Shown: piece after piece, positions 48,797 through 58,122 of the stretch | How positions within the stretch are numbered: position 1 is the first letter of the stretch | How the letters are laid out: the number at the start of each line of letters is the position of its first letter | Source of the DNA: Cohaesibacter gelatinilyticus | Lineage (GTDB): Bacteria; Pseudomonadota; Alphaproteobacteria; Rhizobiales; Cohaesibacteraceae | Assembly (NCBI RefSeq): GCF_900215605.1 | Contig: NZ_OBEL01000007.1 | Location: 170,876 to 234,875 of the forward strand | Direction: 5' to 3' | DNA: 64,000 nucleotides | Notes under the pieces: model-generated | What the model was told of the DNA's origin: nothing | What the model saw: the letters and a program-made list of their open reading frames with translations, nothing else | Databases searched by the model: none | Translations under genes and position numbers: made by a program

Positions 48797-51700
48797 TCAG
48801 TAATCTTGATTAGACGCCTTTTTTGCATTCCAAATGCGAAGCGATCCATCCTTCTGCAAAAGCCCCACCAGAACATATTTTACACCAGCGACATCATCAT
48901 AGTCTCTGGACGATTTATACTTCCAAAGTGTAATGGTAAAAACGAGCCGCTGTTTCAATTTTGCTAGCGCGGTGTCCAACCAGCTAGATGAGGCCCAAAG
49001 AATTTCTCCGTTATCCTGATGACGGTAGCGAACGTCGTCAGGATTCGGCTTCCATCCCCCCCACACTTGGCTCCTCAAAGCGATATTTTCGCCAGCATCA
49101 ATCCAGTCAGCTACACTAGACCTCTGAATGAGGCCTAATGTAGCAGTTAGATCAATTCCGAGACGTGGGCGGATCGCCGCCCCCTCAGCAGCCAGCTCAT
49201 CCCCCACATCGATACCAAGACCTCTTCGCTCTGGCGCCCAGATAAACGGATTAAATGGGTTCTCCTGTCTATGATGCCGATCATAAAAGCCTTCTTCCCA
49301 AAATTCAGGAAGCCAAAAGTCCCCTGAGGACCGTTTAGCAAAATTCGTGCACCGCCCAATTGCCCCCTTTTGGTCGGTGAGAGCTGATGTGATGTTTACC
49401 GTCACACCATCAGGTGAGGTCCATCTCCCGTAAATTGGCAGAAATTCACTTTCTGTAGTATCCCCTAATCCTAATTTATGAAGGATCGCCTCTTGGCTTT
49501 GCAGTGTATGTTGTCGATCGTTCCCCTTTCCAAGAAAAGTCTCGTTAGCTTGGTCTGGAACTGCATCTTTCCTATCCGACAGCCAAGAACCATCATCAAA
49601 GGTAATGTCGTACCGATTACGCCAGCTCAGCCAAGGGGATTCTTCATCAACCTCATAATGTCTTATGACCATAGGAAAACTTTTGGAAAGTGTTGTCGCA
49701 GCGCTCAGCAATGCATGCTTTTGAATATGCTCTCGATAGAATTCGTATTGATCATCCAACTCCCACCGATAACGTGATTGGCCTGGAAAGAACTTCATAG
49801 ACGCCGCTTCTGGCCAGAGCCTCGTGATTTCACAACCCATCGCCTCTACGACGCTCGACTGTGGTAGATTAAACAATCTGGCCAGAGGCGCGATCTCAGT
49901 TTTGGTGAAGTCGTAGTCGAAAGCAAAAGTTGTAGTGGGACCAGGGCCAGAAGCGTAAGAATCGCTCACAACAACACCAAATGGGGGCTCATCAATAGCA
50001 ACTTGTAATGCAGCCAATTCGGCATCATCAAGACCACCATCAATATTTCGAAGTGCCCGCATGATGTGGGTCTTATGAAGTACGTGTATATCATCTCTTT
50101 TTGCGAGCTGAAGAAGCTTAGCTCGGAGCCCCTGCAAAGCCGAATGGTCAAGCCAGGTTGTACGCGCCAACCCTATGAGCAGCCACTGCTGGGAGTTCTG
50201 AAAAGCAAGAAGGTGGTCGGTTGAGGCAAGTGCGGGAACACTTCTGACATCAAAACGAGACAGAAGGTTACTTATGTCCGTCAAAAGTCCGAGGCGTATC
50301 AAATCGCTTACGCCTCTCGCTATTGTCCAACGAATATAGGCATCACTGTCACCAAGCAGATGCCAGAGCACATCAGCAAAAAGATCTTCCTCATTTCCGC
50401 ATAGTAACTGGTCCGGGCGCAAGGGCCCTTCACCGATCTCATCAGCAATGCGAGATGCAGGCCCTCCTAGTATGAACTCTAGAGCCTCCAAGCTTGCTGC
50501 CTCCGAAGCAACATTACAGAGGGCAGTTGCAATCTGAAGCCACTGATCACCGTCAAGTTCCACTTCATTAGCCGCCACCTTGCGAATAAAAAGCTCCAAT
50601 ACCAATTGGCCATCACCACAGAAATCAGACAGCAAGGAAATTTCGTGAGAGAGATTGGAAAACTGCTCTTCGAAGAGTTCGACGCCCTTTGCCTCGAAAA
50701 GACGTTTGGCCAACATTTCAGTCTGCGCAACTAAATGTGCGGATGAAGCCTTCCATGCGGCTATACATTCCGAAACTATATTTAAGGACTGGGAGTATCC
50801 GATCTCTGTGGCATCAATAATCGCGAGAATAAAAGATAGCCGTTTTGAGTAGGGACAAACTGCGCGCAGAGCTAAAATAAAACGCTGCCAGACATTGAAA
50901 GGTAGATTGTCTTCTAGACGAATCTCTTTCAGGGCACTATCAATCGATGGGGCGCTTGAAAGGTCGCAGTTTGTAACGAATTCAGAAATACGTTTGTCTA
51001 TATCAGCTTCGGTTGGGTCTGAATTTTGACTTGCTGAAAAGTCCGGCGATGAGCTATAGCGTCCATTAAACTCATCTTGCCTCTTCTGTGCCTCAGCCCA
51101 TAATGCTTCGATCTCAGCTTCATCACTGGGTGTTATTAGGTCAGGAAACTTAGATGCTGTCCTGAGGTAGCTCTTCCAGAGACTGGGCCAGCCGTCGACT
51201 GAGTGCTTGATCTTTAAGTTCTCAAGGACCGTAAAAAAGATGTTCCGTTGATCCTTTGGCGTCGACTTTTGGAGCAATTGTAAAACTGCATCTCCAGATT
51301 GCCAGTCATACCAGCCATGATCCTCACATATCGTCAGTATGAATGCTGCACGTCGTCGGTCTAAATGCCCATTCTCAGCAAGGAAGCATGCAAGCTGTGG
51401 TAAACCATACGAGAGCTTTGCTACATCTTGATTATGCCATCGAACAAGCTTTGTAATAGCCGGAAAGCCGATTGACTTTGCAGCGGCTCGCGCAAATAGG
51501 GTCCAACCAAACTTGCTGGGCTCGTTAGACACAATCGTCTGACAAAGGTTCATCAACCGTTGGCCGAGTTGAGGTGCTACAAACCCGCCTTTTTGAGCTG
51601 CAGCAAAATGGAGCAATGAATAGATTTGCTCGTAGCTCTCCCCGCCCATCTGGTCCAACTGAGCCAAACCCTGTCGATAATACTCCCTAGCTTCATCGAC

Positions 51701-54700
51701 GCTCATCGGCATGAGCGCAAAAGCCAAATCGGCATAAGACGTTCCACGATGATCGATGTTGTCGTCTGACTGAATTTCCTCAGCTATCTTTTGTGCAAAT
51801 GTGCCAGCAACCTCATGCAACTCGCTCTTCCGGGCAAGTTCTGCCAACACGCCAATCTTCTGGGAAATGTAAAAACGACCGCTGGAAAGCAACTCTACGA
51901 TTGCCTCCGCCTGTGGAGCGGCAATGCTATGCCCGTGCGTCAGCAATATATTTAAGCATCCAATACCAACTGTGCGAGCAAGTAAATCGACCGACCGCCC
52001 CGCCTGCCAGTGGGCATCGTTGCGCAACAGTTCGCTCCAAAGCGACATAAACGTCATAACCGTAGCGTCGGTTATCCCCTTTCGAGAAAGCACTGCTTCC
52101 TCTATCGGTTGAAGTAACGACAAAGCGCATTCGATACCTCCACTGATTTCTGCTACCTCCCTGTCGCTAAACTTTGCCCGCAGGCCTTTCGTCTCTCCTT
52201 TCTTAAGCATGTGCGCAGGCTTGGGTTCAGTCAGGCTCTTTAAGAATGCCTTCGCCTCATCTTTAGTTGATACAGACCTTGCATTTTTATCGATCTTCAC
52301 ATCACGCGGTAGCAAATGATGGAACTTTAGGGATTTACCTGATGACCATGCACGAATTGCTGCGTAACGAATTGGCCCCCACGCGCGAGAATAAGCATGA
52401 TGCTCACCATAATCGTAGCTAGAGGGACGATCTACTATCAAACTCCCTAATATGTTGGCCGCAGATTTCCTGGAACTGTAAATCAGCGTAGTCAATGCAG
52501 CATCAACAATCTCACCTGAACTATTCTTGGGAGGCTGAAGTGAGAAGTTATCACGGTTATCATCTTTGATCGGAGATAGTGTACCAATTCCGGTTGCCAG
52601 TCGCCTGATCTGCTTCCGACTAAGCATCAAAGGATGCGAAAGCAGTCGAAGTTTGAGCATCTTAGACTGGCATTTGTCGCTTTCCGCAAACGCAGCGAGT
52701 TGCTCTAGTATCTTTAAGTCGAAAAGCTCTACTAATTGTATTAGTTCTGCACACACGGACAGTGAGAAGCGGTCATTCCATCTGCAAAGATTGCGATCTA
52801 CGAATTCAAAGTCACCGCCAACTATTTTGTGAAGCAGAATTGCTACATAGTCAGTAGCACCAGGACCAGGCGCATTTGGTATCGTCTCATCTTTCGGCTG
52901 CTCAACGTGCCAATTAATCCACCGCACTGTGCTGTCACACTGGATTTCTGCTTCTTCTCTATCACCAGCAAATTGATGAGCAATGGTAAGACGCGCGCTC
53001 TTCGCCCCTCTCCAGCCTGTGCGATCAGCAACGAGGCGACGGTATGAGTCAGCATCACCCAAGAGAATAGCCAGTTCTGGTGATCGCCTGATGAACTCGT
53101 CGCCTCGCAGATTAGCTGTTGTAATCTGAGCCAGCCGCATACTGAGCCCTATGAGGCGATCAAAATCCCCCTCATCCGTTGCCAAACGAAAGGCTGAACG
53201 AAGCCGAGCAAGGACTAAGCGACGTTTCCCAAAATCCGATTGAACTGAGCTTGGAAAACTCGTGGATTCAGCGAGAGCAAATGCGCGCTCGCTGTCTTTT
53301 ATAATAACCAGGAAATGAGGAAGAGCCTCGGCAGCATAGGCTGAGTTCGACTGTGCGGCAAGGAGCCTGTCCGCAATAGCTCGCTGAACTACCGACTGCT
53401 GCGAGTATGTCTCCTTAACGTATGTCTCTGTGGGTTCATCGCGAAAGATAACACCATGTGAGGTCATATCTAGGAAAGGCGCAAGATCGGATGCTGCGGT
53501 TTTTACTTGTGAAATAGACCAACTCAGCGCCAAGGCAAGTTCATCAAGCGGAATTGGCGGAGGTAGGAGGGATATTGCAGCAAAAAACTCAACGACTTCT
53601 GCATCACACCATCCGGCGATACGAAGCTCTCCAATAATCTTGTCACAGTGCTGAGCAATAATGTCGGGAACTGTTATCTCTGCTGTCGTATCGCCCGCGA
53701 CAACATTGATATCCCAAGTTTTAACGAGATAGTCGAGCACCCGTGCATTCCGGCCAGAACGAGTTAAAGCAGTCGTTATCTCGATATCAGAAGCATCAGG
53801 TTTCCGAACTGCCAGAAACTCACGGGCCTCTTCCTCGGTAAACGGACCAAGTTCAAGCTCCGTCACTCTCGTGTGGCCTATAACGCTGGCCCTTCTGTAT
53901 GGACGAGCCGTTAGAAGAAGACTCACGCCTTCTATGGGCTCTTCGTCAACAGCTTCGAGTAACAGTTTTGCAAAGGACTGTTCGCTCCGACTGTTGGCCT
54001 CTAGCTGCGCATTGTCTGCAGCATCGATGATAATGAGCAGACCATGCTTCTTGGATTGTGTTCGTACAGCCTTTGCCGCCTGCGCTAGGCGTCGGCGTGC
54101 TGTGCGTACGATTTTCCTGCTGTCGTCTCCACTCGGCAGAATAGGATCGCAAAGTGTCTTCAAAGCAAGTTCGTTGACAATCTGCGTGAGACCGATCCTC
54201 GGTAGGTGGCGGGAGTGATTGTCAGACCTATAGGAGCCACCGCCAAAACAGTCGAAGACAACCACTTCGAACTCGTTGGCCATCATAGCAGCAAAACTCT
54301 GAACAAAGACCGTCTTTCCTACGCCACCATCTGCATAAACAAAGACGGGAGAACTGCTTTTTACAAGGCTGCCAGCTGCCGAAAGCTCTTCTCGTTCGAT
54401 TATCTGCCCGATAGTAGCAAAGCACTTTTCAGCCGGGAACAAGTCCTCGACCTCACAGCCAAGCGCATTCAGAATATCTTCTCGTCGAATAAGATTGTTG
54501 CGTTGACCAGAAGGACCAGCCTTCCTAACGATCAAATTCTGCACCTCAAAGAGGCGGGCTTTGGCTTCTGTGTCTTCACTGACAGACCAGTCCGTTAGCG
54601 TTCGCTTCAGAGCGCCTTCCTGAGCAGCCAGACCTTCTTCTCCTGCCTTGAACACTGTTCGGCTAAAGAGCCTAGCGGGATCAGCAAGCTTGCGATCCTC

Positions 54701-55210
54701 ACACCAACGCCGGAGATTTTGGGTTTGTATTTTTGCCCCGAAATTCGAGGGTGTTTTGCCGTCAATGATCGCAGCAATTGCTTCCCAAAGAGAGGCGCTA
54801 AAAGGTGTGTTAGTAACAAATATGAAAGAAGCCTTAGCATCAACCACTTCAGCAGAAAATTCATTGTCGTAGCCAACAATCGTGTCCGCGAATTTTTCAA
54901 TAGTCTTCTTGAGGTAAGCTGCCGTAACAGGCTCTTCGTCATTCTTATACTTGAATTGTACAGTTTCAAGCTTTGAACAGTTTTCAAAGTTATCACCTGA
55001 TCCGTAGTAAAATACTAGATCGGCAACTTCTTCTGCTCGCTGCCCTGGATGTCCAGTTTCGGTGTGCGAAATTCCTTCGACAGCGATAGCACTAAGACCA
55101 TCGCTCGGAAATAGAAGTTGCAATGCACGGCGAGCTGCCCATCTCTCATGAAATGTGTGACCCGCACGAGATGCGCGGACAGAGTCATTATCGAATTCAA
55201 TACTTGGCAC
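48797..55210 (-). CDS. Avs-like STAND defence protein with N-terminal nuclease
   Basis: The 2137-residue protein has three parts. Residues 1-150 look like a Cap4/Mrr-type PD-(D/E)xK nuclease (E22 in FHERW, E45, D64 in VADLVFYYG, Q85-x-K87). Residues about 285-560 are a STAND NTPase with Walker A GGVGKT (295-300) and Walker B LLIIIDAADN (391-400). The remaining 1500 residues are helical repeats, the expected sensor. This is the architecture of antiviral STAND (Avs) proteins. They bind conserved phage proteins (terminase or portal), oligomerise and degrade DNA. Which Avs type is unclear. It lies on the mobilizable element, in more AT-rich DNA with GC-rich flanks. Confidence 0.85.
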   Translation of the reverse strand: MPSIEFDNDSVRASRAGHTFHERWAARRALQLLFPSDGLSAIAVEGISHTETGHPGQRAEEVADLVFYYGSGDNFENCSKLETVQFKYKNDEEPVTAAYLKKTIEKFADTIVGYDNEFSAEVVDAKASFIFVTNTPFSASLWEAIAAIIDGKTPSNFGAKIQTQNLRRWCEDRKLADPARLFSRTVFKAGEEGLAAQEGALKRTLTDWSVSEDTEAKARLFEVQNLIVRKAGPSGQRNNLIRREDILNALGCEVEDLFPAEKCFATIGQIIEREELSAAGSLVKSSSPVFVYADGGVGKTVFVQSFAAMMANEFEVVVFDCFGGGSYRSDNHSRHLPRIGLTQIVNELALKTLCDPILPSGDDSRKIVRTARRRLAQAAKAVRTQSKKHGLLIIIDAADNAQLEANSRSEQSFAKLLLEAVDEEPIEGVSLLLTARPYRRASVIGHTRVTELELGPFTEEEAREFLAVRKPDASDIEITTALTRSGRNARVLDYLVKTWDINVVAGDTTAEITVPDIIAQHCDKIIGELRIAGWCDAEVVEFFAAISLLPPPIPLDELALALSWSISQVKTAASDLAPFLDMTSHGVIFRDEPTETYVKETYSQQSVVQRAIADRLLAAQSNSAYAAEALPHFLVIIKDSERAFALAESTSFPSSVQSDFGKRRLVLARLRSAFRLATDEGDFDRLIGLSMRLAQITTANLRGDEFIRRSPELAILLGDADSYRRLVADRTGWRGAKSARLTIAHQFAGDREEAEIQCDSTVRWINWHVEQPKDETIPNAPGPGATDYVAILLHKIVGGDFEFVDRNLCRWNDRFSLSVCAELIQLVELFDLKILEQLAAFAESDKCQSKMLKLRLLSHPLMLSRKQIRRLATGIGTLSPIKDDNRDNFSLQPPKNSSGEIVDAALTTLIYSSRKSAANILGSLIVDRPSSYDYGEHHAYSRAWGPIRYAAIRAWSSGKSLKFHHLLPRDVKIDKNARSVSTKDEAKAFLKSLTEPKPAHMLKKGETKGLRAKFSDREVAEISGGIECALSLLQPIEEAVLSRKGITDATVMTFMSLWSELLRNDAHWQAGRSVDLLARTVGIGCLNILLTHGHSIAAPQAEAIVELLSSGRFYISQKIGVLAELARKSELHEVAGTFAQKIAEEIQSDDNIDHRGTSYADLAFALMPMSVDEAREYYRQGLAQLDQMGGESYEQIYSLLHFAAAQKGGFVAPQLGQRLMNLCQTIVSNEPSKFGWTLFARAAAKSIGFPAITKLVRWHNQDVAKLSYGLPQLACFLAENGHLDRRRAAFILTICEDHGWYDWQSGDAVLQLLQKSTPKDQRNIFFTVLENLKIKHSVDGWPSLWKSYLRTASKFPDLITPSDEAEIEALWAEAQKRQDEFNGRYSSSPDFSASQNSDPTEADIDKRISEFVTNCDLSSAPSIDSALKEIRLEDNLPFNVWQRFILALRAVCPYSKRLSFILAIIDATEIGYSQSLNIVSECIAAWKASSAHLVAQTEMLAKRLFEAKGVELFEEQFSNLSHEISLLSDFCGDGQLVLELFIRKVAANEVELDGDQWLQIATALCNVASEAASLEALEFILGGPASRIADEIGEGPLRPDQLLCGNEEDLFADVLWHLLGDSDAYIRWTIARGVSDLIRLGLLTDISNLLSRFDVRSVPALASTDHLLAFQNSQQWLLIGLARTTWLDHSALQGLRAKLLQLAKRDDIHVLHKTHIMRALRNIDGGLDDAELAALQVAIDEPPFGVVVSDSYASGPGPTTTFAFDYDFTKTEIAPLARLFNLPQSSVVEAMGCEITRLWPEAASMKFFPGQSRYRWELDDQYEFYREHIQKHALLSAATTLSKSFPMVIRHYEVDEESPWLSWRNRYDITFDDGSWLSDRKDAVPDQANETFLGKGNDRQHTLQSQEAILHKLGLGDTTESEFLPIYGRWTSPDGVTVNITSALTDQKGAIGRCTNFAKRSSGDFWLPEFWEEGFYDRHHRQENPFNPFIWAPERRGLGIDVGDELAAEGAAIRPRLGIDLTATLGLIQRSSVADWIDAGENIALRSQVWGGWKPNPDDVRYRHQDNGEILWASSSWLDTALAKLKQRLVFTITLWKYKSSRDYDDVAGVKYVLVGLLQKDGSLRIWNAKKASNQDY

Positions 55211-55647
55211 CTGATAAACCTCTCACCCAATCGAATTAGATTGAGTTGCCATAATGATAAACCTGAGATTGCTGACTGCAACTTCGTTGATAGCTTTGCC
55301 CACAGGAAGCCTGAAAAATTCTTTCTAGCGGTAAGTTTCCGCAAATTGTCAGCCAGTAATATCTAGGCAGAAAGCTTTTTGGAGGGGCACGAACACTGCC
55401 TAGGTCGATGGGTGCAGGGTGATCGAAGTCTTCCGTGAGTGGCTCAATCCGGCGATACGGGTTGGATGGCGTGGCGAGGCTCAATGCCGAGTAAACGCCA
55501 AGGCCGGGGGGATGAAACGGGGGCGCGCCAGCGGGCCCCCTTTCCAAGTTTGCGGGTATTACCCCGCACAACTTGCGAATTGCGCTACGCGCAAACCAGC
55601 GCAATTTGTATTACAAGCCTATTTGCTGAATTTAAACGTAATATCTA
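55211..55647. other. Intergenic region upstream of the STAND gene
   Basis: No supported gene lies in 437 bases. The left part should hold the promoter of the STAND gene. The right part (about 55440-55610) is strikingly GC-rich, with a TGCGGG-TATTAC-CCCGCA hairpin near 55552-55570 and a following tract of GCGC-type repeats. It may be an old junction or transfer-related site. Confidence 0.4.
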
Positions 55648-55968
55648 CTAAGCGATAACTGGTGAGCCAGAGGTCAATTCAAACTCTAAGCGTTCGTAAA
55701 CTTCGTCCATGATCTGTTTGATCAGCTCATAATTTGGTGCGGGGTTGATAGGATAAAATTCATCATCGCCGACTTCCTGAATAATTTCTTGACCTTTATC
55801 ATAGAGGTAGTCTCTAAAATCTTTTTCCCCAACACACGAAATTGCTTGGGCAGACAATTCAATATTCACACCCACACGAAGAGCCAAATTACTTTCAATT
55901 GGCGTGGATGAGCGAACATCATTAATGATTTTCATCAAACTCTTTATATCATCAATATATGCGCTCAT
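55648..55968 (-). CDS. Hypothetical 106-residue protein
   Basis: A small acidic helical protein (MSAYIDDIKSLMKIINDVRSS...). Just upstream on the same strand, a short decayed or very small frame ends in TGA overlapping its ATG. No family recognised and no ribosome binding site seen. Possibly a cargo gene of the element. Confidence 0.45.
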   Translation of the reverse strand: MSAYIDDIKSLMKIINDVRSSTPIESNLALRVGVNIELSAQAISCVGEKDFRDYLYDKGQEIIQEVGDDEFYPINPAPNYELIKQIMDEVYERLEFELTSGSPVIA

Positions 55969-56144
55969 TTTCTATAACCAACGGAAATTACAATCATTTT
56001 AGTCTTATCAGTTACGACCATAACATTTCCGTCAATGAATTTATATCTGTTGTTTGACTGCATTTCTTGTTGAATTTGCCAATCCACCCACCAACCCAAA
56101 GGCAAGGCCCACGTGACATTATAGATGCTTATACGCCGTCAACT

Positions 56145-56756
56145 TCACAACTCTAGCCCATACAGGTCCTGAATTTCGGCTTCCTGAATGCACAAATACT
56201 CCATGGTCTGAGCCTGCGTTGTATGCCCGAAAGCTGCCATGAGCAAAGCGATTGGCTGATTGTTTTGCACCCTTTGGTGATAACCCCATGTTTTGCGCAT
56301 TGTATGAGAGCCGTAGTTGCCTTTCAGTCCAACTTCCCCGCACCAACGCTTCAGCATCTTGTGGACGGCGGCTACTGTGAGTGATTTGCTGGTTTTTTTG
56401 GATACAAAAAGTGGCGCGTCGGGGATTGGGTTCGGGTGACTCTTCAGCCAGTTGCCAATAGCATCAACCACCATTTGATTGACGGTTATGGCACGATATT
56501 TCCGCGTCTTGGATTGCTTGATTTCCAACCGATCTCCAGCCTTTAGATGATCAACCTGACCAACATGCAGCGTGAGTATTTCCCCGGCTCTGTACGCAGT
56601 ATTGATGCCAAAGGTGAACAGGCACAGATCACGAGGATTGCTGGCGCATAGTGCCTTTATGCGTTTGATTGCTTCAAGATCCCTGATGGGTTCAACCTTT
56701 ATAGACGCCCCCTTTTTGGGGTGGTTGGAAGCTTTTGGCTTTGCATGCGCAGACAT
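56145..56756 (-). CDS. Short tyrosine recombinase
   Basis: The roughly 203-residue protein is a bare catalytic domain with Arg in NTAYRAGEILTL (about 56), HTMRKTWGYHQ (His-x-x-Arg, about 156) and the nucleophile Tyr in TTQAQTMEYLCI (about 187). The usual N-terminal core-binding domain is absent. The ATG at 56756 is preferred over 56777. Such minimal integrases occur in Alphaproteobacteria, often as resolvases or degenerate integrases. The large serine recombinase is the likelier integrase here. Confidence 0.8.
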   Translation of the reverse strand: MSAHAKPKASNHPKKGASIKVEPIRDLEAIKRIKALCASNPRDLCLFTFGINTAYRAGEILTLHVGQVDHLKAGDRLEIKQSKTRKYRAITVNQMVVDAIGNWLKSHPNPIPDAPLFVSKKTSKSLTVAAVHKMLKRWCGEVGLKGNYGSHTMRKTWGYHQRVQNNQPIALLMAAFGHTTQAQTMEYLCIQEAEIQDLYGLEL

Positions 56757-57088
56757 AGAATCCCGGCCCTTCTCCATTGCTGATAGGCGTCCACGGCGTC
56801 TGATCGCAGGCTTCCATATAGCTCGCTATTGGCATGCCCGTGAGTCTGCAAAATAGACTGGAATCTATGCAATGCCAACTTATTCTCAAAAGATGGCATT
56901 ATATGGAAAATATAACACTATCAAATAGTAGGCAAGGGCGTAGAGCGTCTTAGGCATCAAAAATGACCGTAACACTCGCACTCACAGGGCAATGCCATCT
57001 TCTGAGAATTTCTTGAACTCAAATCAGAAAGAAATTTTCAAAAACTTCAGATAGGAAACACACGAAACCGACAAGGATAGGTAAGCTG
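56757..57088. other. Intergenic region between recombinase and SHOCT gene
   Basis: A divergent promoter region of 332 bases. A 66-codon minus-strand frame (56699-56899) overlaps the recombinase start but has no ribosome binding site, and I do not call it. There is an AT-rich stretch near 56905-56930. Confidence 0.35.
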
Positions 57089-57406
57089 ATGTCAGATGCG
57101 TTTAAGATTGCAGAGCAAAGATTTGCGGGCGGTGAAATATCCGAAGAGGAATTTGACCACATCAAAGAGAAAATCTCTGGGCAAGGAACAGAGTCATCTA
57201 GCCAAGCGAGAAATTCCTCGGCCCTCCGACCTCTTGGGAAAATTCTGCTTCTAGTCGGCGGAGTTATATTCGCAGCCTTGTCGTTTATGATGATTGATAT
57301 CTATTCCAAAGGTGCTGAGATGGCTCCTCTTGGTAGAGGTGTTTGGTTTTTCTCTGGGGTTGCTGCTGCAATTGGTCTGTATCTAGCTACCCGAAAACAT
57401 GGGTAA
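57089..57406 (+). CDS. SHOCT-domain membrane protein
   Basis: The 105-residue protein starts with a SHOCT motif (AEQRFAGGEISEEEFDHIKEKI, about 7-28), then a Ser-rich linker and two membrane helices (about 50-72 and 82-100). SHOCT domains are short oligomerisation motifs; the cellular role is unknown. It precedes the conjugation gene block. Confidence 0.72.
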   Translation: MSDAFKIAEQRFAGGEISEEEFDHIKEKISGQGTESSSQARNSSALRPLGKILLLVGGVIFAALSFMMIDIYSKGAEMAPLGRGVWFFSGVAAAIGLYLATRKHG

Positions 57407-57437
57407 TCTACCCAACAGCAAATACACTCTGATTGGT

Positions 57438-57471
57438 TGCACCAGCAGTATGAGAAATACTGCTCGGTGCA
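57438..57471. repeat. Long hairpin between SHOCT gene and coupling-protein genes
   Basis: Arms 57438-57451 and 57457-57471 (TGCACC-A-GCAGTAT / ATACTGC-TC-GGTGCA) form a 13-bp stem with one small bulge and a GAGAA loop. It is either the terminator of the SHOCT gene, though it lacks a T-run, or a transfer-origin-like structure. Confidence 0.6.
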
Positions 57472-57616
57472 GCAGCCATTGGCATCTAGGGAATATTTGT
57501 AGACACCTTTAAGTTGAAGATGTTGCAGTGTATACTCGCACATAGACACGCATTAATTTCGATCCAGACCAAACTACCGTCGTAGAATATCGAGCGAAAT
57601 CTACAGGGCTGACAGC

Positions 57617-58117
57617 ATGAGCCGCACCACGAATGAAGGCCAACTCGGTCTCGTTATCGCACTTCTATCACTTATATTTGCTATTGCCATTGTTATCGTT
57701 GTTGGATCTGTTGTCGCGTTTGTGGTTGCGCTCTTTATGTTGGGGCTTGCCGACGAGCAATATCGAAAGAAGATCAAGCTGGTCATTATATTCAGCGCGT
57801 TTTTTGTGGCCCTTCCTTTCTTCTACCTTGTTGGCAGTTTTGTTGCCGAACTCAAAAATTATGATGAAGTGCTTTTCAATTTAGGCTTTGCATCATTGAT
57901 GTCTTCATTGATTGGGATACCTTCGGTTGCCGTGATTATTGCTGTCCTGATCATGGATAGGAAAAACGAGGAGAAAGGCCTACCTACATGGAAGGCCAGG
58001 TACAAAGCATGGCAAGAAAGGCGAGGATTTCGCCCAAAACAAGAAGCGTCTGAGTTGACCGAGCCGCAAGACGGAACGGTTTCGGCGGCGTTCGACGTAC
58101 CTCCGCAGAGGGGCTGA
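57617..58117 (+). CDS. Membrane protein, possible membrane part of the coupling protein
   Basis: The 166-residue protein has three to four membrane helices (about 10-45, 53-75, 88-110) and a basic cytosolic tail (MDRKNEEKGLPTWKARYKAWQERR). It lies five bases before the VirD4-type gene, which itself lacks any membrane segment. It may therefore supply the anchor that is normally fused to the coupling protein. No family recognised by sequence. Confidence 0.5.
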   Translation: MSRTTNEGQLGLVIALLSLIFAIAIVIVVGSVVAFVVALFMLGLADEQYRKKIKLVIIFSAFFVALPFFYLVGSFVAELKNYDEVLFNLGFASLMSSLIGIPSVAVIIAVLIMDRKNEEKGLPTWKARYKAWQERRGFRPKQEASELTEPQDGTVSAAFDVPPQRG

Positions 58118-58122
58118 AGTAA

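Noticed and set aside
55972..56120. A short minus-strand frame ending in TGA overlapping the ATG at 55968
   Set aside because: It has no standard start with a ribosome binding site. It may be the tail of a decayed gene, so only the coupling was noted.
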